A stretch of 64,000 bases of DNA from CAXXOK01 sp963666755 (GCA_963666755.2 CAXXGW010000009.1:1-64000); one strand, 5' to 3'; counted from the stretch's first letter, positions 37,474-46,308 are shown. Translations and numbers: made by a program. The notes: generated by a model not told the origin, from the letters alone.

Positions 37474-39819
37474 TTGCCAGAGCAACCGACCACCGCGGCG
37501 CACACGCCTGCCGACGTAAACCCGCAGGGGCTGAGCACGGCGCAAGCTGCCCGTCTGGCGGCGCAGGGGCGCGCCAACCGCATGCCGCGCACCGCCGATG
37601 GCGGCGTGGCGGCGATTGTGCGCCGCAACATCTTTACGCTGTTTAACCTGATTAACCTGCTCATGGCCGCGCTGCTGGTGTGGGTGGGCAGTTACCGCAA
37701 CCTGCTGTTTCTGGGTGTGGTGGTCTGCAATGCCGGCATCGGACTGGTGCAGGAGCTGCGCGCCAAGCGTATGCACGACCGGCTGCAGCTTTTATCCGAG
37801 GGGCGGGTGCGCACCCTGCGCGATGGGGTGGAAACCCTGCTGCCCCCGGCGGAGCTGGTCGAAGGCGATGTGATCCGCCTGCGTCGGGGCGATCAGCTGC
37901 CCGGAGACGGCCTCGCGCTGGAGGGAAGCGCCGCCGTGAACGAAGCGCTGCTGACCGGGGAAAGCGAACCCCTGCCAAAAGCGGCGGGGGACGCGCTGCT
38001 GTCCGGCAGTTACCTGACCGAGGGCAGCCTGACCGTGCGGCTGACCGCCGTGGGGGAACGGAGCTTTGCGGGGCGGCTGCAAAAGAACGCCCGCCGCATC
38101 CGCCGCCCGCACAGCGAGCTGATGGCCTCGCTGCAGCGCGTGATTCGCTGGGTCAGCGCAGGGCTGGTGCCGCTGGGCGCGGCGCTCTACCTGCGCCAGA
38201 CGGCGGCGCTGGGGCTTGCTGTGCCCACCGCTGTAACCAAGACGGTTGGCGCGATGCTGGGGATGATCCCCGAAGGGCTGATGCTGCTTACCTCCGTGGC
38301 GCTGGCGGTGGGCGTGGTGCGGCTGGGCCGCCGCAATGCGCTGGTGAATGAACTGTACGGGATTGAGAACCTCGCCCGTGTGGATGTGCTTTGCCTGGAC
38401 AAAACCGGCACCCTGACCGGCGGGCAGATGCGCCTGAGCGGCATGGAACCGGCTCCCGGGGTGGACGCGGCGGAGGTCGGGCGCGCGTTACAGGCGTTTG
38501 TCGCCGCCTTTACTGAGGACGACAGCCCCACGCTTACGGCCCTTGCGCAGGCTTACCCGCCTGTGGGGGAACCTGCCGTGGCGACCGTGCCCTTTGGCAG
38601 CGACCGCAAGTGGAGCGCCGCAACCTTTGCCACGCTGGGTACTGTGGTGCTCGGCGCACCGGAAACCACCCTCGCGGTGGAAGAACCTCTGCGCCTGCGT
38701 GCTGCCGAACAGGCGGCGCAAGGGCTGCGCGTGCTGGCGCTTTTACGCTGCGACGCGCCTTTGCAGGGTAAAACCCTACCGCCGGAGCGTACCGCGATGG
38801 CGCTGCTGTTTCTGGAAGACGCGCCCCGCCCCGAAGCGGCGGAGGCGCTGCGCTACTTTGCCCGCGAGGGGGTATCTGTCAAGGTGATTTCCGGCGACAG
38901 CGCCTTAACCGCCTCGCGTGTGGCGGCCGCCGTGGGCCTGCCGGATGCGGCGCTGGCGGTGGATTGCTCCGCCATGGACAGGACGCCGGACTATGACGCG
39001 CTGGCTGCGCGCTATACCGTGTTTGGCCGCGTAAGCCCGGAGGACAAGCGGGAACTGGTGCTGGCTTACAAGCGCGCGGGCCACGCCGTGGGGATGATCG
39101 GCGACGGCGTGAACGATGTGCCCGCCCTCAAGGCGGCGGATTGCTCCATCGCCATGGCGGGCGGCAGCGACGCCGCGGCGCGCGTGGCGCAGCTGACCCT
39201 GCTGCATGCGGATTTTACCGTGACCCCCGCCATCGTGCTGGAAGGGCGACGCGTGATTAACAACATCACGCGGGCGGCTTCGCTGTTTCTGGTTAAAAAT
39301 CTGTTCAGTTTCCTGCTGGCGGCGCTGCTGCTGGTGCTGCCGTTTGCCTATCCCTTCGCGCCGATTCAGATGACGCTGGTCAGTACGCTGACCATCGGCT
39401 TCCCCTCGTTTGTGCTGGCGTTGCAGCCCAGCCGGGAACGGGTGCGCGGGCGGTTTTTACGAAATGTGCTGCTGCGCGCGCTGCCGGGCGGTATCACGGT
39501 GGCGGCGGTCTGCGTGGGGGTGCTGATCGCGGGGGCCGCGCTGGCGCTGCCGGAGGCGCAGATCAGCACCATCTGCACGCTGGCGGCGGCGTTCTCCGGG
39601 CTGGGGATGCTGTTGTGCGTAAGCCTGCCGCTGAATGCCCTGCGCGGGGCGCTGCTGGCAGCCATGACCGTGGCGCTGCTGACGGCGACGTTGCTGTTCC
39701 CATCGGTGTTTTACCTGACGCCGCTCACCGGCCCGGCGCCGCTGCTGCTGGGCATCGCCTTCGCGGCCGCGGGGCTGTTGCTCGCGGGGCTTACGCTGCT
39801 GTTGCACCGTGTGCGCTGA
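37474..39819 (+). CDS. CtpE-like P-type cation ATPase
   Basis: A 781-residue membrane ATPase with LTGES in the actuator domain, the phosphorylation site DKTGTLTG, and the hinge GDGVNDVPALKAAD. Membrane spans lie near residues 45-85, 215-265 and in the last 200 residues. The start region (GLSTAQAARLAAQGRANRMP) and overall layout resemble CtpE and related P-type ATPases, for which calcium uptake has been proposed. No CPC heavy-metal motif is present. The TTG at 37474 has a GGAGGG site seven bases ahead, and the gene probably shares a transcript with the sortase. Calcium is of interest because some Gram-positive sortases and adhesins need it, but the link here is inference. Confidence 0.85.
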   Translation: MPEQPTTAAHTPADVNPQGLSTAQAARLAAQGRANRMPRTADGGVAAIVRRNIFTLFNLINLLMAALLVWVGSYRNLLFLGVVVCNAGIGLVQELRAKRMHDRLQLLSEGRVRTLRDGVETLLPPAELVEGDVIRLRRGDQLPGDGLALEGSAAVNEALLTGESEPLPKAAGDALLSGSYLTEGSLTVRLTAVGERSFAGRLQKNARRIRRPHSELMASLQRVIRWVSAGLVPLGAALYLRQTAALGLAVPTAVTKTVGAMLGMIPEGLMLLTSVALAVGVVRLGRRNALVNELYGIENLARVDVLCLDKTGTLTGGQMRLSGMEPAPGVDAAEVGRALQAFVAAFTEDDSPTLTALAQAYPPVGEPAVATVPFGSDRKWSAATFATLGTVVLGAPETTLAVEEPLRLRAAEQAAQGLRVLALLRCDAPLQGKTLPPERTAMALLFLEDAPRPEAAEALRYFAREGVSVKVISGDSALTASRVAAAVGLPDAALAVDCSAMDRTPDYDALAARYTVFGRVSPEDKRELVLAYKRAGHAVGMIGDGVNDVPALKAADCSIAMAGGSDAAARVAQLTLLHADFTVTPAIVLEGRRVINNITRAASLFLVKNLFSFLLAALLLVLPFAYPFAPIQMTLVSTLTIGFPSFVLALQPSRERVRGRFLRNVLLRALPGGITVAAVCVGVLIAGAALALPEAQISTICTLAAAFSGLGMLLCVSLPLNALRGALLAAMTVALLTATLLFPSVFYLTPLTGPAPLLLGIAFAAAGLLLAGLTLLLHRVR

Positions 39820-39867
39820 GCCGCCGTGAAAGTACCGTGAAAAAACTGCCGCCGGGGCGCGCGCCCT

Positions 39868-39896
39868 TTGCAGCTTACCGGAGCGCATGGTAGAAT
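39868..39896 (+). promoter_or_regulatory. Promoter of the glutamine synthetase gene
   Basis: TTGCAG (39868-39873), 17-base spacer, TAGAAT (39891-39896), about 55 bases upstream of the start. The -10 is identical to that of the giant-protein promoter. Confidence 0.6.
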
Positions 39897-39950
39897 GAAC
39901 ATGCTGCGGGCGAACCACGCCCAAGGCCCAGTGTGCGGGGGAGGATGACT

Positions 39951-41231
39951 ATGCTGGCGCAGGAAGTGCTTGGTTTTTTGGAAGAGAACGATGTTAAGTT
40001 TGTGCGGCTTGCGTTTCTGGATTTGTTTGGGCGGCTGAAAAACATCGCGGTGCAGCCCGACCTGCTGCCGCAGGCGTTTGAAACGGGCGTGCCGATCGAC
40101 GCGACGGCCATCGACGGCTTTGATTGCGGGCTGGACGGCGATTTGCTGCTGCGCCCCGACCCGGAGACGTTGTGCATCCTGCCGTGGCGGCCGCAGGCAG
40201 GGCGTGTATGCCGCCTGCTTTGCGATGTGGTTACGCCGAACGGCGCGCCGTATGCGGCGGATCCGCGCGGCATCCTGCGCGGGGCCGTGGAACAGGCGGC
40301 GCAACGGGGGCTGACGGTGCGCGTCGGCTCGGAATGTGAGTTTTACCTGTTTGAGGCGGACGAGAAGGGCGGCATCACCAACCGCACGCAGGACAGCGCG
40401 GGCTATCTGGACGTGTCCCCGTTGGATCGGGGGGAGGATGTGCGCCGCGAGATCAGCCTGACGCTGGCTTCCATGAACATCCAGCCGGAGAGCAGCCACC
40501 ACGAGCGCGGCCCCGGCCAGAACGAGATCGACTTCCACCGCGCCGATCCGCTGACCAGCGCGGACCATCAGGTGGCCTTCCACAATGCGGTGCGTACCGT
40601 GGCAGCCCGTTACGGCCTGCGTGCGTCCTTCATGCCCAAGCCGCTGTCCGACCAAGTGGGTAACGCGTTCCACATCAACCTGTCGTTCTACCGCGACCGC
40701 AGCAACCTGTTCCGGATGGAGAACGGCGAGCTGTGCGCAGAAGCGCGCCACGCCATGGCGGGCGTGCTGCGCCGCCTGCCGGACATCACGCTGTTTGCCA
40801 ACCCCATCCCCAACAGTTATGATCGCCTGACCGACGAAGAAAGCCCCAACCGCGTTTGCTGGTCTACCACGCGTGGCCGCAGCGCGGTACGCCTGCCGCT
40901 GCCGCAGAGCCGCTTTGCGCGCATGCAGATTGCCAGCCCCGACCCCACCTGCAACGCCTACCTGGTGTATACGCTCTTAATCCGCGCCGCGCTGGAAGGC
41001 ATGGAGGCGCAGGAGGAGCTGCCCCCCTCGGTCGGCCGGGCTTGGCAGGATGCGCCGATGCTGCCCGAAAGCCTGCCGGAAGCTATCGCGCAGGCGCACG
41101 ACAGTGCCTTTGTAGCTCGCAGCCTGCCTGCGACCGTGGTACAGGCCTTCCTTTCCGGCGGCGAGGAGCTGCTGCGGCTGGATCGGCTGGACAAGACCAG
41201 CCTGTTTCAAAAACAGTTTGAACGTTTCTGA
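39951..41231 (+). CDS. Glutamine synthetase family protein, short form
   Basis: A 426-residue enzyme with the beta-grasp N-terminus (VKFVRLAFLDLFGRLKN) and catalytic-domain motifs: SECEFYLFE, HHERGPGQNEIDF, GNAFHINLS (metal and glutamate binding), then a form of the NxxxR loop (NSYDRLTDEESPN) and SAVRLPLPQ. These match type I glutamine synthetases, ATP + glutamate + ammonia to glutamine. It is slightly shorter than GlnA (about 440-470) and I see no adenylylation-site segment, as in Firmicutes. ATG 39951 follows GGGGAGG by six bases. The following ANTAR regulator suggests nitrogen control. A gamma-glutamyl-amine ligase role cannot be excluded. Confidence 0.85.
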   Translation: MLAQEVLGFLEENDVKFVRLAFLDLFGRLKNIAVQPDLLPQAFETGVPIDATAIDGFDCGLDGDLLLRPDPETLCILPWRPQAGRVCRLLCDVVTPNGAPYAADPRGILRGAVEQAAQRGLTVRVGSECEFYLFEADEKGGITNRTQDSAGYLDVSPLDRGEDVRREISLTLASMNIQPESSHHERGPGQNEIDFHRADPLTSADHQVAFHNAVRTVAARYGLRASFMPKPLSDQVGNAFHINLSFYRDRSNLFRMENGELCAEARHAMAGVLRRLPDITLFANPIPNSYDRLTDEESPNRVCWSTTRGRSAVRLPLPQSRFARMQIASPDPTCNAYLVYTLLIRAALEGMEAQEELPPSVGRAWQDAPMLPESLPEAIAQAHDSAFVARSLPATVVQAFLSGGEELLRLDRLDKTSLFQKQFERF

Positions 41232-41233
41232 GG

Positions 41234-41260
41234 CGAATGCCATGAGTAAGGGGGCATTCG
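41234..41260 (+). promoter_or_regulatory. Hairpin over the ribosome-binding site of the ANTAR gene
   Basis: CGAATGCC (41234-41241) and GGCATTCG (41253-41260) form a perfect 8-bp stem around AAGGG, directly before the TTG start at 41262. A tiny frame (ATG 41242, eight codons) ends in a TGA that overlaps this TTG. The arrangement could regulate translation, but no experiment is implied by the sequence. Confidence 0.4.
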
Positions 41261-41261
41261 A

Positions 41262-41831
41262 TTGAACGACGATAAGACGTTGCTGATCGCTGCACAGGGG
41301 CAGGATAAGCTGCGGCAATGGCTGCTGGATGCGCAATCCGGCGAGGTGGTGCTGGCGCGGGGCGCGTCCGAGGCGCGGCGCGCGGCCTCCGGCGATGTGT
41401 ACACCCTGCTGCTGATTAACGCCCCCCTGCCGGACGAATCCGGGCTGGAGCTGGCGATCGACCTGGCGCGCCGTACCACCGCCGCGGTGATCCTGCTGGT
41501 GAAAACCGAGCTTGCGCCCATGATCTATGACGCGGCCACCGAGGCAGGCGTGCTGATTGTGACCAAGCCGGTGATCCCGCAGCTGTTTGAGCAGGCGGTG
41601 CGGGTGGGCGCGGCCTGCCGCAACCGCATCCTTCTGTATAAAAGTGAAAACGAACGCCTGCAACAAAAATATGAGGAGCTCAAGATTGTAGACCGGGCTA
41701 AGTGTCTGCTGATCGAGCACATGCGCATCACCGAGGAGGAGGCGCACCACGTGCTGGAAAAAGAGGCGATGAACACCCGCCTTTCCCGCGTGAAAGTAGC
41801 GCGGCAGGTGCTGGATCGGTTTGAGCTGTGA
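41262..41831 (+). CDS. ANTAR-domain response-regulator-like protein
   Basis: A 189-residue protein. The first 115 residues are a receiver-like fold (TLLLINAPLPDESGLELAIDLARR; 'VTKP' near the end) with a possible phospho-acceptor replaced by Asn (LLINAPLPD), so it may be phosphorylation-independent. A coiled-coil (ENERLQQKYEELKIVDRAK) leads into the ANTAR RNA-binding domain (KCLLIEHMRITEEEAHHVLEKEAMNTRLSRVKVARQVL). ANTAR proteins bind paired hexaloop hairpins and prevent termination. It lies 30 bases after glutamine synthetase, a pairing familiar in Firmicutes nitrogen regulation. TTG start, with a GGGGG site inside a hairpin. Confidence 0.85.
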   Translation: MNDDKTLLIAAQGQDKLRQWLLDAQSGEVVLARGASEARRAASGDVYTLLLINAPLPDESGLELAIDLARRTTAAVILLVKTELAPMIYDAATEAGVLIVTKPVIPQLFEQAVRVGAACRNRILLYKSENERLQQKYEELKIVDRAKCLLIEHMRITEEEAHHVLEKEAMNTRLSRVKVARQVLDRFEL

Positions 41832-42034
41832 CGGGCTGCATTCGCGGGCGCAGGTTGATGAGGACTGTGGGGGCACAGGCCGAACAGGGATGGGATACAG
41901 GGCACGTTTGCTGCGAGCAGGGCTTGTGTGGCTTACCTGTTTGCCCGAGCGCCGTGCGAGGGTACGGACATCGGTGTGGCTTTCGGCTTACCCTGACGGC
42001 AGCGCGTTTTGCCCAACCCTTGTGTAAACGCACC

Positions 42035-42063
42035 TTGACGGCGCGGGCGGGTTTTGATATACT
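42035..42063 (+). promoter_or_regulatory. Promoter of tRNA-Ser
   Basis: TTGACG (42035-42040), 17-base spacer, TATACT (42058-42063), about 20 bases before the tRNA 5' end. Confidence 0.7.
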
Positions 42064-42084
42064 TATGCGCGGTTCGTTACGCGT

Positions 42085-42173
42085 GGAGCGGTATCGAAGT
42101 GGTCATAACGGCCCTGACTCGAAATCAGGTGACGGGCAACCGTCCGTGGGTTCGAATCCCACCCGCTCCGCCA
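42085..42173 (+). tRNA. tRNA-Ser, anticodon CGA
   Basis: The 89 bases fold as a class II tRNA. The acceptor stem is GGAGCGG / CCGCTCC, with G discriminator and encoded CCA. The anticodon stem CCTGA / TCAGG has loop CTCGAAA, giving anticodon CGA for UCG codons. There is a long variable arm (GACGG..CCGTC) and a T-arm GTGGG-TTCGAAT-CCCAC. It has its own promoter and terminator. Confidence 0.95.
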
Positions 42174-42183
42174 AATTCAAAGG

Positions 42184-42210
42184 CTCTCCTCAAATTGAGG
42201 AGAGTCTTTT
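42184..42210 (+). terminator. Terminator of tRNA-Ser
   Basis: CTCTCCTC (42184-42191) pairs with GAGGAGAG (42197-42204), loop AAATT, followed by TCTTTTT. Confidence 0.85.
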
Positions 42211-42459
42211 TAACGGTTTAAGCGGATAGCGTTTCCATGGGCACGTAAGCCCCGGAGCCAGACATCCCTATAAACAGTAAAGGCACTAAAGCCCCTGTGC
42301 TCCTCACCTTGATTTGGTAAGCAGCAACCTCTGGAAAGAAGTACCGATTGTTGGTGTAGAGGATCGACAGCTTGCATACGCGCAAGCCGCGCTGCCGCGC
42401 ACCCCTGCACCGGATTGGCTACCTTTGCCCCGGCGCGCCGCAACCCTGCCTTGCGCCTG

Positions 42460-43743
42460 CTAATTCACGATAACGCGCACGTTGCCCCCTATGGCGTTAA
42501 ACGTCACAAGGTAAGCGTTGCTTGCCTGCGGATCATCCGGGTAGAAGGTGATCCACCAGATTCGGTCACCGAATAGATCGGATACGCTGTCGGCATCGGG
42601 GGTGCTGCGCTGAAAGCTCCAGCAGATGTCGCAGGCTTGCAGCCAGGCTTCATCCACGGTGGTTTGATCCAGCAGGCTTTGTTTGGCATATGCCAAGGCC
42701 TCGGCCTGCGTCAACTCCCCGGGAATGGGCAGCAGGCAGGGGTTGTCCGTCCAGAAGCCGCAGCGCACGCGCATTTCGCCGTACCAGTACTGATCCTCCA
42801 CAGGCCAGGAACCTTCGTAGTGCAACTGGGAGCCAACCAGATCGGAAAGCACATCGTTTTTGGCGCGCGGCTCCGATCCGGCGAGGATGGTGTTTTGCCA
42901 GTCGGGGGTAAAGGGAAGCCCCGCGTTCTCCGCCAGCGTGAGCAGTTCCTGCCGCTGCACCGGGGTGAACGTGAGGGAATCCGCGTCGGCCAGCACATAA
43001 GGCACAAAAACCTGTTCAACGAACGTTTTCATGCGCGCAACCGCGTCCGGGTCAGGGGTGGCGGCAGGGGCAAGGGTCGGGGTTGGCGCCGGGGTTGAAT
43101 CGATCGGGATGAGAGAATTTCCGGTGGGGTTGGGCGTCGGCACACAGACTCTTTGCAGAATGTCTCCGGTAAGGTCGTCGGGTTCCACCCACGCCCAGGC
43201 ACCGTCCAGCAGGAGTTCACAACCCTGCAATTTGCCTGTTTCCACTTGAAAGGCGATGGAGATTACCCGATTGGCGGATGTGAAAGCGCCGCGGTAAAAA
43301 GCGATCAGATAGCAGACGGGCACATTCTCCCCGGCCCAATAGGTGACGTTGGAATGCAACGCGTTCGCCTGTGCCAGCGTAAAGCCAAAGGTTTTCTGTA
43401 GCAAGGCTTTGGCCAAGGTGAGGGCGGCGGTTTCGGAAAGCGTGCCGTCCATGCACGGCGTAGCGGTTGGGCTGGGTCCGGGCGTGGCGCAGAGCGTGGG
43501 TGTTGCGTCCTCCGCCGATGCTTCGGAAAAAAGGAACCCTTGCCCGACAACCTTTGAAGGGGCCGGGGTGTTGGCGGCCGTGATATCCGGGCAGCGCCGC
43601 GCCGTGCAGGCTTGCATGGTGGCAACGGACGGGAACGCCTTCGCGCTTTGCGCAGCGTTTACGCCGGGCAGGCCCATCGGCGGGGCTGGAATACGCAAAA
43701 CAACAAACAGCAGTGTGGCAAACAGGAAAACGGTTTTCTTCAT
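42460..43743 (-). CDS. Secreted protein of unknown function with Thr/Pro linkers
   Basis: I do not recognise the family. The 427-residue product has a signal peptide (KKTVFLFATLLFVVLRIPAPP), then two globular parts separated by Thr/Pro-rich linkers (residues about 95-120 and 240-265). Each part contains a similar helix (TAALTLAKALLQKTFG and AEALAYAKQSLLDQT) followed by an aromatic strand (YLIAFYRG; WWITFYPDD). That pattern recalls PepSY-like repeats that may bind or inhibit peptidases outside the cell. Four or more Cys are present. ATG 43743 follows AAAGGAG. It stands alone, with no obvious operon partner. Confidence 0.6.
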   Translation of the reverse strand: MKKTVFLFATLLFVVLRIPAPPMGLPGVNAAQSAKAFPSVATMQACTARRCPDITAANTPAPSKVVGQGFLFSEASAEDATPTLCATPGPSPTATPCMDGTLSETAALTLAKALLQKTFGFTLAQANALHSNVTYWAGENVPVCYLIAFYRGAFTSANRVISIAFQVETGKLQGCELLLDGAWAWVEPDDLTGDILQRVCVPTPNPTGNSLIPIDSTPAPTPTLAPAATPDPDAVARMKTFVEQVFVPYVLADADSLTFTPVQRQELLTLAENAGLPFTPDWQNTILAGSEPRAKNDVLSDLVGSQLHYEGSWPVEDQYWYGEMRVRCGFWTDNPCLLPIPGELTQAEALAYAKQSLLDQTTVDEAWLQACDICWSFQRSTPDADSVSDLFGDRIWWITFYPDDPQASNAYLVTFNAIGGNVRVIVN

Positions 43744-44320
43744 GAGGTTCTCCTTTTCTGTACTGCGAAAGCAGGTAACCGACAGGTTTGAATCCGAACG
43801 GAGGGAATGAAGCCTGCTGCGTTGCGCGGTCGGCAACGGGGGAAGGCTGGCAGTAACGCACGCCGCCCATGCGAGGGGGGAGGAGCGGCTCCGCGCGCGG
43901 CGATTCGGCAGCCCCGGTTGGGCGCAGCGCTGTGCGCACAGCAGATCCCCTGCCGCAGATCCGGTTCCTTTTCCAACAAGAGAACGATCCGGAACGGCAG
44001 TTTATTGCGGGCGCAGCCGTGGAGGCTCATCGGCTTTAGGCGAAGCATATTCTGCGGCAACGCAAGGCGTGCGGAAATGCCGCCCGGGTCGCCCTACTGC
44101 CATGGGGGGCGGCGTTCCGTTTAAAACATCTCCCGGCAGCGGAAAAGGGCGGGCTGGCAAGCAAGCTGCAAAGCCCCGGCCGTGCGTTTGTGCCTGACTC
44201 AGAATGTGCAAAAACCTCCGGCGCCACGGAAGCAGCGCCCCGAAAATGGATTGTTTTCGGGGCGCCGTCGGTTTTATTTTTCAGGGCAGGGGTTTTGCAT
44301 GCCACGGCAAGGGCGGCGCG
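43744..44320. other. 577-base gap with one strong hairpin
   Basis: No credible gene: short frames on both strands lack ribosome-binding sites and recognisable motifs. The only structure is the hairpin at 44235-44265. It must also hold the promoter of the secreted-protein gene, which I could not place with confidence. Confidence 0.5.
44235..44276. terminator. Hairpin terminator near the diguanylate cyclase gene end
   Basis: GCGCCCCGAAAA (44235-44246) and TTTTCGGGGCGC (44254-44265) form a perfect 12-bp stem. On the plus strand a T-rich stretch follows (GGTTTTATTTTT). It lies 55 bases beyond the stop of the minus-strand diguanylate cyclase gene, so it may serve that gene or act in both directions. 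Confidence 0.6.
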
Positions 44321-45964
44321 TCAGTCGGACAGGAGGCTGTGCGCTGGCTGCCCGTCTTTGCCTTCGCGGATCACGTGAAGGTTCTTTTTCAGCTGCCGCT
44401 TTTCCTCGTACATCTTCGCGTCGGCGCTCTGGATAATGGTATCAATATCCTCGCTGGAATGGCAGCGGTAGGTTTCGATGCCGTGGCTGACGCTGATTTG
44501 GTAATTCCTGTTCTCATTCCGGTTGACGGCCTCAAACCCTTCGGTAATCCGTTGCCAGACGGCTTCGCATTCGGCAATGTCCAAACCGTCGAAAACCACC
44601 AGAAACTCGTCGCCGCCCAGGCGCGCGATCATATCCTGCTGGCGGATGGTTTTGCGCAGCACATCCGCAACGGTGCGGATCAGCTCATCCCCCGCCTCGT
44701 GACCCAGATTGTCGTTCACCTGCTTGAGGCCGTTGATGTCCATAAAGCAGATGCTGATCTGGCAGCGGCGGTCGGGGTTGTGGATGTACTGGCGGCTTAG
44801 CTTTTCCAGCCCCGCGCGGCGGTTCAGCACGCCGGTCATGGTATCGTACTCGGAAAAGAACTTGATGGTTTCCTGTTCCGTTTTGGACAGGTTCATCAGG
44901 ATGCCGATGACCAGCGCAATCAGCAGGATCATGCCGTAGATGTGCATATTTGCGGCGAGGGTGGTTGTCATCAGGGTTCCGAAGGTATTCTGGATCAGCC
45001 GCCCCGCTTCGGTGCTGAGCGGGATACGGGCAAGGATATACCAATCCCCGGTGCCGAGGGTCACAGGGTAGGCGCTGCGGGAAACGCCGTACGCATCCGT
45101 GGAAAAAATGCGGGCGTAGATGAACGCGCCGTTTTCCGTGCGCAGCGTACCCTGGCTGTCGTTGCGGAGGATGGCCCACTCCGCCGGGTACTGGGTCTGA
45201 AACCGCTCTTCCAGACGGTCGGGGAACATGAAGGCCCACTCCTTGGTAGGATCCTCGCTGTTATAAAACCAGTAGCCATCGGAGTTGAGCATGGAGAACG
45301 CGCCGATGCTGTTGGTGGCTACATTCTGGATCAGGGAAAGCAGGTCGTTTGCGTTATAGTTAAGCACGACAATGCCAATCGCCTGCCCTGCACTGTCGAA
45401 AGCGGGCGTTGCCAAACGGATGGTCGGTTTATAGGGAATTTCAATCTTGCCGTTTTCGATGTTTAAATCCATGCAGGAAATATACACGTGGTTATCCGCC
45501 AAACCGATGGTATCGGAAAAATAGTAACGGTCTTTCTTGTTTTGCAGATCACGCTGCGGCACGCTGTACGCGCCGCCCTGCGCGTAGTTGACGCGCAGGA
45601 TTTCGTTGCCGTCGCGGTCCAGAAAGCGAATCTGGTCAAACACCTTTTTGGCGTTGGAAAAGGCGATCCACTCTTCCAGAATTTCTTCGTAGGGGTCCTG
45701 ACCGTCCGCATCCTGGTGGGTCAGCTCCAGACTGTCCTTGATAAACATCGGGTCGGTCACGATGCGGTTCAGGCGGCTGGTTGCCACCGCCCCCACCGAT
45801 TGCAGAAACACCTCGTCCTGACGGAGCAGCTCCTGCCCTTTTACCGTATTGGCACTGTGCTGTATCCACAGTGATATGCCAAAGAAAATCAGGCTGAGCA
45901 GCAGGAAAACCACAAGGGTATAGCGCAGGATGCGGCCCTTGTTGTGGAAAAGTCGCTGCAACAT
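44321..45964 (-). CDS. Membrane diguanylate cyclase with extracellular dCache-like sensor
   Basis: A 547-residue protein: membrane span (residues 14-34), an extracellular sensor of about 280 residues resembling dCache (IRFLDRDGNEILRVNY; SDTIGLADNHVYIS), a second span (about 340-362), then a GGDEF domain (about 372-530). The active-site GGDEF (450-454) is intact. An RxxD inhibitory site (RQQD, 441-444) sits five residues ahead, so product inhibition by cyclic di-GMP is expected. It makes cyclic di-GMP from two GTP in response to an outside signal, which could affect adhesion. No phosphodiesterase or receptor gene is visible nearby. Confidence 0.92.
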   Translation of the reverse strand: MLQRLFHNKGRILRYTLVVFLLLSLIFFGISLWIQHSANTVKGQELLRQDEVFLQSVGAVATSRLNRIVTDPMFIKDSLELTHQDADGQDPYEEILEEWIAFSNAKKVFDQIRFLDRDGNEILRVNYAQGGAYSVPQRDLQNKKDRYYFSDTIGLADNHVYISCMDLNIENGKIEIPYKPTIRLATPAFDSAGQAIGIVVLNYNANDLLSLIQNVATNSIGAFSMLNSDGYWFYNSEDPTKEWAFMFPDRLEERFQTQYPAEWAILRNDSQGTLRTENGAFIYARIFSTDAYGVSRSAYPVTLGTGDWYILARIPLSTEAGRLIQNTFGTLMTTTLAANMHIYGMILLIALVIGILMNLSKTEQETIKFFSEYDTMTGVLNRRAGLEKLSRQYIHNPDRRCQISICFMDINGLKQVNDNLGHEAGDELIRTVADVLRKTIRQQDMIARLGGDEFLVVFDGLDIAECEAVWQRITEGFEAVNRNENRNYQISVSHGIETYRCHSSEDIDTIIQSADAKMYEEKRQLKKNLHVIREGKDGQPAHSLLSD

Positions 45965-46093
45965 GCCGGGATCACTCCTTTCTGGGACCTGCCGTGCCGC
46001 GGGGGCTGCAAAGGGACAGGCCTTGACGGCCGTCCCTGGAACATTACACGGTATAAACGAATCGGTTCATGATACGTAACTGCGGTCATCTCT

Positions 46094-46122
46094 ATTATAA
46101 GAAAAACCGGCGCGTCTGTAAA
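46094..46122 (-). promoter_or_regulatory. Promoter of the diguanylate cyclase gene
   Basis: On the minus strand: TTTACA (46122-46117), 17-base spacer, TATAAT (46099-46094), about 130 bases before the start. It lies in the 437-base gap from 45,965 to 46,401, which otherwise holds only the hairpin at 46278-46308 and no gene. Confidence 0.7.
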
Positions 46123-46277
46123 GGAAAACAACAGGTGATCCAACCCCCCCCTCCGGTTAAGCGGTTTGCTGCGAGAGCCGGCGCGCGGCGGCTCCGGGCG
46201 GGTGAAGGATACGGAATCGGGCGTGCCCCGCATGGGGGGCGCATCCCCCTGCGCCGCGCAGTGCCATAGAACGGCAG

Positions 46278-46308
46278 CGGGGCACAGCCTGCTTGCGGCT
46301 GTGCCCCG
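46278..46308. terminator. Hairpin downstream of the XRE gene
   Basis: CGGGGCACAGCC (46278-46289) and GGCTGTGCCCCG (46297-46308) make a perfect 12-bp stem with a 7-base loop. There is no clear T-run on either side. Position 90 bases after the XRE stop suggests a terminator. Confidence 0.4.

Noticed and set aside
42210..42443. A 77-residue minus-strand frame between tRNA-Ser and the secreted protein
   Set aside because: No ribosome-binding site, no motif, and it runs into the tRNA terminator region.
44182..44436. Small plus-strand frames over the hairpin near 44.25 kb
   Set aside because: They cross a strong terminator-like hairpin and overlap the diguanylate cyclase end, without ribosome-binding sites.
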